NCBI RefSeq assembly: GCF_001896135.2
Contig: NZ_MPOH02000016.1
Location: 197,156 to 261,155, forward strand
From: Streptomyces phaeoluteigriseus
GTDB lineage: Bacteria > Actinomycetota > Actinomycetes > Streptomycetales > Streptomycetaceae
Length of the DNA: 64,000 bases
Reading direction: 5' to 3'
Shown in pieces: positions 1-9,425 of this stretch. How positions within the stretch are numbered: position 1 is the first letter of the stretch; every line of letters begins with the position of its first letter. The notes below the pieces were generated by a model. That model saw only the letters and a list, made by a program, of their open reading frames with translations, did not search any database and had not been told where the DNA came from. Made by a program: the position numbers and the translations under genes.

Positions 1-830
1 CCAGCCGGTACCGGATCCAGTCGTTGCCCCGGTCCCGGCGCCGCCGCGTCTCCCAGCCGTCGTCCATCTTGCGGGAGCGGCCCGGCTGGATGGTGTTGCC
101 GGCCGGCGAGTAGAAGAGGTTGGAGGCGTCCTCGGCCAGGCCGCCGTTCTCCAGGGCGACGACGTCGAAGGTGCCGAGGACGGCCAGCCACTCGGGTTCC
201 GGGACGACCTCGCCGTACACGCGGAGCCGGGCGATGCCGCCGTCGGGGTGCTGGTTGACCCGCAGGTGCGTGAAGCGCTGTTCGACGGAGACGGCGAAGC
301 CGTTCGCCGCGTGGCCGCCGACGGGGGTCCGCGGGACGAGCGTCGTCCACTTCACGTCGTCCCCGAGGAGGGCCTCGGGCGACGGCGAGCCCGGTACCGA
401 GGTGCCCTCGACCGACACCGCCTGCGGGTAGTTGCCGCGGAAGTGGGCCGTGTCGACGACGACGCCGCGGATCACGCCGGGCGCGCCGAGCCGGACGAGC
501 GCCCAGTCGTGGTCGTCGGCCGTCGGCCACGGGTGGTCGGCGGAGACGCCCCGGCGGCGGCGGGTCTCCCAGCCGTCCATGATCTTGCCCTTGTGCCCGA
601 AGTGCTCGGGGTCGAACTCGGCCGGTCCGGGCAGCAGCAGGTTCTCCCGCTGGGCGAAGAACTCGTCGTTGGCGGCGATGACGGCGGCGCCGAGCTGCCG
701 GTCGGCGAGGTTGGCGTACGAGGTGAAGGGGAAGTCGGCGGTGCGGTAGTCCGCGTATGGGTCGCCGCCGCCGTAGGGGTTCGCGTCGCCGGTGAAGCCG
801 GCCAACGAAGACTGATGCTGCGCCGTCACG
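1..830 (-). CDS. alc: Allantoicase, C-terminus outside window
   Basis: Allantoicase (allantoate amidinohydrolase) splits allantoate into ureidoglycolate and urea in the cytoplasm, the step after allantoinase. About 276 residues are visible from a GTG start at 830, opening VTAQHQSSLAGFTGDANPY. The protein shows the internal duplication typical of allantoicase: the motif DGWETRRRR occurs once near residue 85 and again near residue 260, each after a KMD or KIMD stretch. The gene runs off the left edge, so roughly the last quarter is missing. It lies 54 bp downstream of allantoinase on the same strand and is probably cotranscribed with it. The start is chosen because the conserved N-terminus begins there. 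Confidence 0.93.
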
Positions 831-884
831 GTGATCAGGGGTTCCTTTCGGGAGTCGGCCGCGTGCGGGCGGGTGCGGGGTGGG

Positions 885-2222
885 TCAGTGGGCGCGGGTG
901 AGGAGCCGGCCCCTGGGGGAGGTGAACTCGCCGTGGGCGACGATGCGTTCGCCGCGCAGCCAGGTGGACTTCACGACGCCGTGCAGGGTTTTGCCGGCGT
1001 AGGCGGTGACCCGGTTGCGGTGCTGGAGGGCGGCAGGGTCGACGGTGAAGGTCTCGTCGGGTGCGAGGACCGCGAAGTCGGCGTCCCGGCCCGCTTCGAT
1101 GGCGCCCTTGCGGTCGAGGCCGACGAGTGCCGCCGTGCGCGTCGACATCCAGCGGACGACGTCCTCCAGGCCGTGGCCCCGCGCGCGGGCCTCCGTCCAG
1201 ACGGCGGCGAGGCTGAGTTGCAGGCCGGAGATGCCGCCCCAGGCGGTGGCGAAGTCGCCGGTCTTGAGGTCGGCGGTGGACGGGGAGTGGTCGGTGACCA
1301 CGCAGTCGATGGTGCCGTCGGCCAGCGCCTGCCACAGGAGGTCCTGGTTGGCGGCCTCGCGGATGGGCGGGCAGCACTTGAACTCGCTGGCGCCGTCGGG
1401 CACTTCCTCGGCGGTGAGGGTGAGGTAGTGCGGGCAGGTCTCGGCCGTGACGCGTACGCCCTCGGCCTTGGCGGCGGCGATCAGCGGGAGCGCGTCGCTG
1501 GAGGAGAGGTGCAGGACGTGCACGCGCGCGTGGAGGCGTCTCGCCTGGGCGATCACGCTCGCGACGGCGGTGTCCTCGGCGTCGCGCGGGCGGCTGGCGA
1601 GGAAGTCGGCGTACTTGGGCCCACCCCGCTGGGGGGCGGATTCGAGGTGGTGCGGGTCCTCGGCGTGCACGATGAGCAGGCCGTCGAATCCGGCGATCTC
1701 GGCCAGGGACCGGGCGAGGTGGTCCTGGTCGAGGTGGGGGAACTCGTCCACGCCGGACGGGGAGAGGAAGGCCTTGAAGCCGAAGACGCCGGCTTCGTGC
1801 AGTGGGCGCAGATCCTTGACGTTGTCGGGCAGGGCGCCGCCCCAGAAGCCGACGTCTATGTGCGCCTTGTCGGCGGCCACCCGCCGCTTGGTGCGGAGGT
1901 GGTCGGCCGTCGTGGTCGGCGGGAGGGAGTTGAGCGGCATGTCGACGAGGGTGGTGATGCCGCCGGCGGCCGCCGCGCGCGTGGCGGTCCAGAAGCCCTC
2001 CCACTCGGTGCGTCCTGGATCGTTGACGTGCACGTGCGTGTCCACGAGGCCGGGCAGCAGGGCGTCGTCGCCGAGGTCCTCCAGGCGGGCGCCGGACGGT
2101 AGGGCGGCGTCGTACGGAAGTACGGCCGTGATGGTGCCGGCGGACACCGCGACCGAGGCGGCGCGGGTCCCTTCCGGAGTGATGACGCGCGTCGAGCGCA
2201 GCACCAGTTCAGCGTCGGACAC
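885..2222 (-). CDS. allB: Allantoinase
   Basis: Allantoinase hydrolyses allantoin to allantoate, using a two-metal centre held by histidines and a carboxylated lysine. The 445-residue protein carries the amidohydrolase landmarks DTHVHVNDPGRTEWEGF (metal HxH), a VFGFKAFLSPSG stretch with the bridging lysine, and a late VTDHSPST aspartate motif. Length is normal for bacterial AllB. The GTG start at 2222 (VSDAELVLRST) has a purine-rich GAGAGGGG just upstream; a longer in-frame ORF exists but adds a proline/arginine-rich tail unlike the family. Allantoicase follows on the same strand. The gene is divergent from the IclR regulator, and their shared spacer carries two kinds of palindrome. Repression by AllR is inferred from these sites and from the known S. 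coelicolor system. Confidence 0.96.
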   Translation of the reverse strand: MSDAELVLRSTRVITPEGTRAASVAVSAGTITAVLPYDAALPSGARLEDLGDDALLPGLVDTHVHVNDPGRTEWEGFWTATRAAAAGGITTLVDMPLNSLPPTTTADHLRTKRRVAADKAHIDVGFWGGALPDNVKDLRPLHEAGVFGFKAFLSPSGVDEFPHLDQDHLARSLAEIAGFDGLLIVHAEDPHHLESAPQRGGPKYADFLASRPRDAEDTAVASVIAQARRLHARVHVLHLSSSDALPLIAAAKAEGVRVTAETCPHYLTLTAEEVPDGASEFKCCPPIREAANQDLLWQALADGTIDCVVTDHSPSTADLKTGDFATAWGGISGLQLSLAAVWTEARARGHGLEDVVRWMSTRTAALVGLDRKGAIEAGRDADFAVLAPDETFTVDPAALQHRNRVTAYAGKTLHGVVKSTWLRGERIVAHGEFTSPRGRLLTRAH

Positions 2223-2317
2223 CCGAACCCCTCTCTGCCGCCGTTTGCTTCCGGGGGACGGAGGCGGCCGGGGACGCGCTCCGGGGCGCACTTCCGCGCA
2301 ACCTCCCCGTAACAGAA

Positions 2318-2334
2318 TTCAACGTTCTGTTGAA
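2318..2334. promoter_or_regulatory. Perfect palindrome TTCAAC-N5-GTTGAA upstream of allB
   Basis: The 17-bp sequence TTCAACGTTCTGTTGAA is a perfect inverted repeat, about 100 bp upstream of the allantoinase start. Related sites occur upstream of malate synthase (4514-4530) and of the uricase block (25846-25862). Read along the transcribed strand the three align as TTCAACAGAACGTTGAA, ATCAACAAACCATTGAA and TTCAACAAAGTGTTGAC. The binding protein is unknown. At the other two sites the right half overlaps a likely -35 element. Confidence 0.6.
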
Positions 2335-2411
2335 GGAGTCTTCACTCCCGGCCACCGCGCCGTCAAGGGCCCACCTCTCCACAGTGCACCCACGGCCGCC
2401 ACTCTGCACGT

Positions 2412-2447
2412 TTCCACAAGACGGAATTATTATTCCGGCAAGCAGAA
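2412..2447. promoter_or_regulatory. Tandem operator pair in the allB-allR spacer (putative AllR box)
   Basis: Two 15-bp imperfect palindromes lie in the divergent spacer: TTCCACAAGACGGAA (2412-2426) and TTCCGGCAAGCAGAA (2433-2447), separated by exactly 6 bp. The same layout recurs before malate synthase, hyi and gcl. Because the promoters belong to allantoin and glyoxylate genes, the IclR-family AllR encoded alongside is the likely binder; that assignment is inference. The position, 81-116 bp before the allR start, fits autoregulation. Confidence 0.7.
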
Positions 2448-2527
2448 CGTAGCTACGCACCAGCGGGGAGTCGACCGACCGCGGGTAGGCTTCAGCCCTT
2501 CCCGCCAGTTTGGAAAGGAACGCGCCC

Positions 2528-3327
2528 GTGCCGACGTCCAGCGCCAGCACCACCGACTCCGCCAAGTCCGGCAGCGGCGGGGTCCAGTCCCTCGAGCGCG
2601 CCTTCGACCTGCTGGAGCGGATGGCGGACGCGGGCGGGGAGGTCGGCCTCAGCGAACTGTCCGCGAGCAGCGGGCTTCCGCTGCCGACGATCCACCGCCT
2701 GATGCGCACCCTGGTCGCCTGCGGATACGTCCGCCAGCAGTCCAACCGCCGCTACGCGCTCGGTCCGCGGCTGATCCGCCTCGGCGAGTCCTCCGCCCGA
2801 CTGCTCGGCACCTGGGCCCGCCCCTACCTGGCCCGCTTGGTCGAGGAGACCGGCGAGACGGCGAACATGGCACTCCTGGACGGCGACGAGATCGTGTACG
2901 TGGCGCAGGTGCCGTCGAAGCACTCGATGCGGATGTTCACCGAGGTCGGCGTCGGGTTCTGCCGCACTCCACGGGCGTGGGCAAGGCCCTCCTCGCGGGC
3001 TTCCCGGACACCGAGGTGCGCGCGCTGCTCGCCCGCACCGGCATGCCGGCCGCGACGGACAGGACGATCACCACCCCGGAGGGCTTCCTGGCGGCCCTGG
3101 ACGAGGTCCGCGAGGCCGGTTACGCGGTCGACGACAACGAGCAGGAGATCGGCGTGCGCTGCCTCGCGGTCCCGGTGCCCGACTCCCCCACCGCGGCGGC
3201 CATCTCGATCTCCGGCCCGGCGGGCCGTGTCACCGAGTCCGCCACCGGGAAGATCGTCCCGGTGCTCCAGCAGGTGGCCCTGGAACTGTCCGAGGTCCTG
3301 TCGAACCCGGCCGGTACGAGCGTCTGA
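2528..3327 (+). CDS. allR: IclR-family regulator, AllR-like, with an internal frameshift
   Basis: AllR is an IclR-family repressor of allantoin genes in S. coelicolor. The N-terminal winged helix is intact (VQSLERAFDLLERMADAGGEVGLSELS, then LPLPTIHRLMRTLVACGYVRQ). The effector domain is split: after RMFTEVG the frame must change near 2950 to continue as RRVLPHSTGVGKALLAGFPDTEVRALL and end at NPAGTSV. Adding one C after 2950 restores an IclR protein of about 266 residues. The GTG start at 2528 has AAAGGA about 8 bases upstream. As written, the protein would keep the DNA-binding domain and lose ligand binding. Given similar lesions in many genes here, a sequence error is more likely than a true mutation. 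It is divergent from allB across a spacer of about 305 bp. Confidence 0.9.
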
Positions 3328-3372
3328 GCCGGGCCACGCCCGCACCCCCGCCCGCGCACGGCTGACGGTCCA

Positions 3373-3687
3373 TCACCTCCGTGGCGACTCCCCGAACAGC
3401 TCCACCGCGCTGCGCACGTCCGACACCCCTCGCGCCAGCGCGCTCACCGAGCCGATCGCGCCCGCGATCAGCAGCAGGGAGCGGCGCAGCCGGGGGATCT
3501 CCGGGATGCCGTGGGCCGCCATCGCGGCGAGCGCGGCGAGTTCGTCCTCGGCGATGCCCCGGTCCGGGAACTCGGCCGGGTGCGCGGCGAGTTCGCGGCG
3601 CAGCCGGGACACCGCGGTCCGCAGTTCCGCCACCCTCGGATCCTCGTCGCTGCCGGTCACCGGCCTCTGCCCCAAGCTCCGCAACAC
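3373..3687 (-). CDS. DUF5955-like small protein
   Basis: A 104-residue protein of unknown function that matches, by recollection, a Streptomyces family (DUF5955). The N-terminal half is charged and probably helical (DPRVAELRTAVSRLRRELAAHPAEF). The C-terminal half has a short hydrophobic stretch (RRSLLLIAGAIGSVSALARGV) that could be a weak membrane or packing helix. The GTG start at 3687 (VLRSLGQRPVTGSDED) has a strong GGGGGAGAG site just upstream; the alternative GTG 11 codons later lacks one. It converges with allR, 45 bp away. Nothing links it to purine metabolism except position. Confidence 0.75.
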   Translation of the reverse strand: MLRSLGQRPVTGSDEDPRVAELRTAVSRLRRELAAHPAEFPDRGIAEDELAALAAMAAHGIPEIPRLRRSLLLIAGAIGSVSALARGVSDVRSAVELFGESPRR

Positions 3688-3713
3688 AGCTCTCCCCCCT
3701 CGCACATCCCTCG

Positions 3714-3727
3714 TGCGTACGTACGCA
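3714..3727. promoter_or_regulatory. 14-bp perfect palindrome TGCGTACGTACGCA
   Basis: A perfect 14-bp palindrome lies 27-40 bp upstream of the small protein gene that starts at 3687. Its place matches a -10/+1 operator for that gene. No regulator is identified. It is GC-balanced and could be chance. Confidence 0.35.
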
Positions 3728-3865
3728 GCGTCCCCGTGACGGTGGTCGGGCGCCGTGAGGACGCGGGCCAGTAAACGCCACCCGGCACCCGCTCCGCCAC
3801 ACCGGGGAACGAAATTCAGCCCTGCGACACCGCCCGGCCGCCACCCCGTCAGGTATGCAGAACAC

Positions 3866-4465
3866 ATGACGCACACGGAAGACCAGGTCGCCGGACTGCT
3901 CCTCGCCGCGGGCGGGGGGCGGCGCCTCGGCGGACGCCCCAAGGCGCTGTTGACGCACCGGGGGCGCCCGCTCGTCGAACACGCGGTGGAGGCCCTGCGC
4001 GCGGCCGGCTGCACGCGCGTGCACGTGGTCCTGGGGGCCGCCGCCGACGCCGTACGGGAGTCGGCGCGGCTCGACGGATGCGTGCCGGTGGTGAATGTGG
4101 AGTGGGAGCGGGGCATGGGCGGCTCGCTGCGGGCCGGTCTGGACTCGCTGGCCGGGACGGGGGCGCGGGCCGCGCTGGTCTCGCTGGTCGACCAGCCGGG
4201 CATCGGCGGTCGGGCGCTGGCGCGGGTGCGCGCCGCGTACGAGGACGAGGAGTCGCTGGCGTCCGCCGCCTACGACGGCAGGCGCGGGCACCCGGTACTG
4301 CTCGGGGCGGCCCACTGGGCCGGTGTCGCGGCGACCGCGACCGGCGACCGGGGAGCACGCGACTACCTGAAGGCGCACGAGGAGGAGATCCGGCTGGTGG
4401 AGTGCGGGGACGTGGCCCGGCCGTACGACATCGACACGGTGGACGACCTGGTCCACCTGGAGTGA
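3866..4465 (+). CDS. MobA/MocA-like nucleotidyltransferase
   Basis: A 199-residue nucleotidyltransferase with the GT-A signature LLLAAGGGRRLGGRPKALLTHRGRPLVEH at its N-terminus, where glycines and lysine bind the nucleotide phosphates, and VSLVDQPGI, which fits the metal-binding aspartate. This subfamily includes molybdenum cofactor cytidylyl- and guanylyltransferases such as MocA. A role in maturing the xanthine dehydrogenase cofactor is plausible because the window encodes that enzyme and its XdhC chaperone, but this is inference. The ATG at 3866 is chosen because the conserved core begins there. Malate synthase follows 187 bp later from its own promoter. Confidence 0.85.
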   Translation: MTHTEDQVAGLLLAAGGGRRLGGRPKALLTHRGRPLVEHAVEALRAAGCTRVHVVLGAAADAVRESARLDGCVPVVNVEWERGMGGSLRAGLDSLAGTGARAALVSLVDQPGIGGRALARVRAAYEDEESLASAAYDGRRGHPVLLGAAHWAGVAATATGDRGARDYLKAHEEEIRLVECGDVARPYDIDTVDDLVHLE

Positions 4466-4513
4466 ACGAGGTGGCACGGAGAGCCACCTTCCCTCGACCC
4501 GGAGAATCTCGAC

Positions 4514-4567
4514 ATCAACAAACCATTGAACTTCCACGATGAGGAAAGTAGAATCCACTGCTCAGAA
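4514..4567 (+). promoter_or_regulatory. aceB promoter with two operator types
   Basis: A promoter can be read as TTGAAC (4526-4531), 17-bp spacer, TAGAAT (4549-4554). The -35 sits in the right half of the palindrome ATCAACAAACCATTGAA (4514-4530). In the spacer is TTCCACGATGAGGAA (4532-4546) and, 6 bp on, a degenerate partner ATCCACTGCTCAGAA (4553-4567) covering the -10. Binding at either site would block RNA polymerase. Confidence 0.7.
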
Positions 4568-4652
4568 GCGTTCGGTCGCTCTCCGAGCGCTCCCCGCCCC
4601 ACCCGGGTCGTCCGGCACCCGGTGCCACGCTCGCTGAAGGAAGTGACAGCTC

Positions 4653-6283
<1,631 letters not shown>

Positions 6284-6296
6284 CCCCCGAGAAGGC

Positions 6297-6599
6297 TCAT
6301 TCCGGCTTGTCCGAGTGGCCCAGGGACTTTCCCGGGGCCACTCGGTCGCGGACGAGCCGCTTGACCGCGGTCGGCTCCGGGAAGCCCTGCTCGCGGCGGT
6401 CCCAGACGACCTCGTCGTTCACCCGGACCACGAAGACGCCGCCCTTGCCCGGCCTGAGGGCGAGTTCGGTCAGCTCCGCCTCGAAGGTGGTGAGCAGCTC
6501 CTGCGCCAGCCAGGCGGCGCGGGGCAGCCAGCGGCACTGGGTGCAGTACTCGATCTCGACCCGCCGCGGGCCGCTTCCGTCAAGCCGTGTGTCCGTCAT
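6297..6599 (-). CDS. SelT/SelW/SelH-like redox protein
   Basis: A 100-residue thioredoxin-like protein of the Rdx/SelW family. It begins MTDTRLDGSGPRRVEIEYCTQCRW; the CxxC at residues 19-22 replaces the Cys-Sec of animal SelW. The following FEAELTELALRPGKGGVFVVRVNDEVVWDRREQGFPE matches the family's GGxFEVxVNGxLI-type core and ends with the usual KRLVRDRV helix. The biological substrate is unknown. Its start overlaps the stop of the HipA-like gene upstream by ATGA, so the two are translationally coupled. It converges with malate synthase with only 13 bp between stops. Confidence 0.85.
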   Translation of the reverse strand: MTDTRLDGSGPRRVEIEYCTQCRWLPRAAWLAQELLTTFEAELTELALRPGKGGVFVVRVNDEVVWDRREQGFPEPTAVKRLVRDRVAPGKSLGHSDKPE

Positions 6600-7511
6600 C
6601 CGAGGTGTACTGACCAATCCTGTTCCGCGGCCGGCTTGCCGTGCAGGTCGGGGACCCGCTTCAGCCAGTCGGGCCGTCCTTGCCGGGTCTTCGCGGCCCG
6701 CCGGGCCTCTTCGGCGGCGAGTTCGTCGCGGGTGGGGAAGTCCGTGGGCAGCCAGGCCGCGGACGTCCGCACGCGCGCGTGCAGGTGGTTCACGTACGCC
6801 GTCCTGGCCTCGTCGGCGCTGGTGAAGGCGGGTTCGTCCAGGAGCCAGGCGTCCGGCACCTGCGCGACGATCGCCCGCAGCAGCTCCTCGGTGAGCCTGG
6901 GCGCCAGTTCGGCGTCGGCGGCCCGTACGTCGGGGGCGTGGCGGCCGAGGGCGTGGTGACGGAAGTCGTACCTCTTCGCCGGGTCGGAGCCGTCCCAGCG
7001 GTGGTGGAAGACGAGGGCGGCGCCGTGGTCGATGAGCCACAGACGCGGCGGCACGGTGCCGAGCGTGGGCCACACCATCAGGTTGGAACTGTGGACGGTC
7101 CGGTCGACGTTGACGGTGAGGGCGTCGAGCCAGACGATGCGGCCGGCTTCGAGGGGGTCCACCGGGAAGACCTCGGCGATGTCGGGGGGTGAAGTCCCGG
7201 GCGCCCGGTAGGTGGTCCATGCCGAGGTTGACGCCGTGGCTGGCGGCGTGCAGATCGCGGACCTCCTGGTGGGGCTCGCCGTCGGCGATCGCCGGGTCGA
7301 AGTGGACCAGGACCAGCTCGGGGAAGCGCAGCCCCAGGGCCCGTGCCAGCTCCCCCACGATCACCTCGGCGACCAGCGCCTTGCGGCCCTGCGCGGAGCC
7401 GGTGAACTTGACGACGTACGTCCCCAGGTCGTCGGCCTCGACGACCGCGGGCACGGAGCCGCCTGACCTCAGCGGGGTCACGTATCGAACAGCAGTCACG
7501 TCGCGCAGCAC
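6596..7511 (-). CDS. HipA-like kinase domain protein, frameshifted
   Basis: The N-terminal part (AVRYVTPLRSGGSVPAVVEADDLGTYVVKFTGSAQGRKALVAEVIVGELARALGL) has the nucleotide-binding lysine context seen in HipA-like kinases of the short actinobacterial type. After LPGARDFTP the frame changes at a run of six G/C bases near 7183-7188; removing one base continues as DIAEVFPVDPLEAGRIVWLDALTVNVDRTVHSSNLM and RLWLIDHGAALVFHH, the kinase catalytic and metal loops. The corrected protein is about 304 residues. Its target is unknown and no HipB-like antitoxin is adjacent, so a toxin role should not be assumed. The GTG at 7511 is taken as start; a second GTG at 7499 is possible. It is coupled to the SelW-like gene. 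Confidence 0.82.
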
Positions 7512-7531
7512 ACCGGCCAGCGTAGTTCAGG

Positions 7532-9310
7532 TCAGCTGCCGGCCAGGGGGTTGGGCAGGGGCAGGTAGCGGGCCTCGGCACCGTCCGCGCCCGTCCAGCG
7601 CAGCAGGAGGTTGGTCTTGCCGGGCAGGGTGGGCGCCGCGAGGAGGGCGTGGACCTCGGGGAGGTCGTGACGGGCCAGCTCGCGGCGGGCGGCGGGCCAG
7701 GGATCGAGACCGGGATGGTGGTCGGCCAGGGCGGCGGCGACCTCGGTGAGGTGGTTCACGACCAGGCAGTACACAAGCCGCTCCCAGCCCGCGGCGCGCT
7801 CCGTCCCGGGCAGCAGCTTGACGCCCTCGGCGTCCCGGAACAGGGCCTGCACGGGCCGTCCGGCGCTGTCGACGGCGACGAGGGTGTTCTGCAGGTGGGC
7901 CTCCAGCACGACGCCGTGGTCGGCGAACGCGGCCAGCGCCGGGGGGACGACGGCCGCCAGGTACGCCTCCCACCAGTGAGCCGGGTCGGCCGTGCCGGCG
8001 AGCGGGCTGCCCTCGAAGCCCTCCACGAGGCCCGCGGCGAGCAACGGGGTCGCTCCGGGCGTGACGTGCGTGTGCAGCCCGTCGCGGACCACCACGGCGA
8101 GTTCCTCGAAGGCGAAGCCGGCGGTGCGGTACCCGCGGTCGCTGAGCCAGGCGGCGGGGCCGCCGACCGCCGCGAGGGCCCGCGTGGCCGCCGCGTCGGT
8201 CCGGCGGAGCCTCAGCAGGTCGTGGCGCCAGAGCCGGCGGATGTCGTTGGTGATGCGCACGTCGAGGCTGAACTTGAGGAACAGGTCCGGCCCGGGTGCG
8301 TACAGCGTGCGCACGGCGGCCGTGGGCCAGGTGTCGAAGGGCGTCGTGCCGAGCCGGACCAGACGGCCGTCGGCGAAGGCGGGGGCGAGCGCGGTGCGGG
8401 CCAGGTCGAGCTGCCAGGGGTGGGCGGGCAGCAGCCGGTAGCCGGGCGGGGCCTCGCCGAGGGCGTCCAGCGCGGCGGTGTCACCGTCCTCCACCACCGT
8501 GTCCTCGCGCAGCCCCAGCAGGACCAGCGGGAAGCGGGCGTACGCCTCGGGCGCGTACGGCAGCCAGCCGCCGGGCGGGCCGCCGCCGCGCGTCTTGGGG
8601 GCGGGGTGGTGGGGGTGGCCGGTGAGAAGGGACTGCTCGGAGCGCAGGTAGGGGTCCTCCGGCGGGGTGGCACGCGCGCGTGCGGCGAGGAGGGCGGCCA
8701 CCGCGTCCCGGCTGTCGAGCATCTCGGCGGGCAGCTCGGGGTTGGCGAGGCCGGTGTGGTGGCGCAGTTCCGTGGCGACCAGGTCGACGAGGCCGCGGTG
8801 GTCGAGGCGGTGCCAGGCGCCGTCGGCGCGCACCTCGGGCTCGGCCGGCCGCCGGGTGCCGCGCACGCGGAGCAGACGGCCGGAGGGCAGCCGGTGCACC
8901 TGCCGGGCGCCGCGCCGGGAGCGCGGTTCGGCCATCTGCCGTACGGCGACTTCCGGTTCGTGCCCTTGCCGTTCGGCCATTTCCGGTTCGACCGCCTCGG
9001 GTTCAGCCGCGACCGGTTCGGCCACTTCGGGTTCGACCGCCTCGGGTGCGGCCGCTTCGGGTTCGGCCGCTTCCGGTTCGGCCGCTTCCGGTTCGGCCAC
9101 CTCCCGCAGCAGGCAGTTGAGCAGCGGCGCGGTGGCGAGGGCGTCGGCGCGTGCGGCGATCGCGCCCGGCGCCGCGGCGTCGGCTCGGCGACCGGTTGCG
9201 TCGGCGCGGCGTCCGGTGACGTCGGCCGACGCGTCGGACCCGGGGGCCGCATCGGGCTCGGCGGGCGACGCCGACCCGGCGGGTGGGGGGATGAGAACCA
9301 CGCGTTCCAC
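7532..9310 (-). CDS. IucA/IucC-family siderophore synthetase with an EPEAA-repeat insertion
   Basis: An NRPS-independent siderophore (NIS) synthetase, which adenylates a carboxylate and couples it to an amine or alcohol. The 592-residue protein shows LRSEQSLLTGHPHHPAPKTRGG, LLPAHPWQLDL, LYAPGPDLFLKFSLDVRITNDIRR and VVLEAHLQNTLVAVD, all family hallmarks, and ends YLPLPNPLAGS. The GTG start at 9310 (VERVVLIPPPAG) follows AGGGA. Between LLREVAEP and the next conserved block there is a low-complexity stretch of about 40 residues built on the pentapeptide AEPEA, followed by about 30 looser residues; this is absent from ordinary family members. The gene is divergent from a second NIS synthetase. 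No transporter or iron-box-like sequence was recognised nearby. Confidence 0.9.
   Translation of the reverse strand: MERVVLIPPPAGSASPAEPDAAPGSDASADVTGRRADATGRRADAAAPGAIAARADALATAPLLNCLLREVAEPEAAEPEAAEPEAAAPEAVEPEVAEPVAAEPEAVEPEMAERQGHEPEVAVRQMAEPRSRRGARQVHRLPSGRLLRVRGTRRPAEPEVRADGAWHRLDHRGLVDLVATELRHHTGLANPELPAEMLDSRDAVAALLAARARATPPEDPYLRSEQSLLTGHPHHPAPKTRGGGPPGGWLPYAPEAYARFPLVLLGLREDTVVEDGDTAALDALGEAPPGYRLLPAHPWQLDLARTALAPAFADGRLVRLGTTPFDTWPTAAVRTLYAPGPDLFLKFSLDVRITNDIRRLWRHDLLRLRRTDAAATRALAAVGGPAAWLSDRGYRTAGFAFEELAVVVRDGLHTHVTPGATPLLAAGLVEGFEGSPLAGTADPAHWWEAYLAAVVPPALAAFADHGVVLEAHLQNTLVAVDSAGRPVQALFRDAEGVKLLPGTERAAGWERLVYCLVVNHLTEVAAALADHHPGLDPWPAARRELARHDLPEVHALLAAPTLPGKTNLLLRWTGADGAEARYLPLPNPLAGS
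8928..9105 (-). repeat. 15-bp minisatellite inside the NIS synthetase gene
   Basis: In-frame repeats of a 15-bp unit close to GGCCGCTTCCGGTTC (top strand) encode about ten AEPEA, VEPEV or AEPEM pentapeptides. The copies at the right end are nearly identical and those at the left more divergent. The unit length keeps the frame open whatever the copy number. Confidence 0.85.
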
Positions 9311-9425
9311 TCGTTCCCTACGGTTCTTGCGGGCGGAGACGATCAGTATCGCTGTGGTCACGACCCGTCCGTGACGCCCTGCGCCCACCCGAGCCGTACC
9401 CGACCCGTACCCGAGGAGCCCTCCC

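Noticed and set aside
6596..7511. HipA toxin-antitoxin system
   Set aside because: No HipB-like DNA-binding antitoxin is adjacent, and the protein is of the short actinobacterial type without known toxicity.
9311..9425. Iron box (DmdR/IdeR) between the siderophore synthetase genes
   Set aside because: No sequence close to TTAGGTTAGGCTAACCTAA is present in the spacer.
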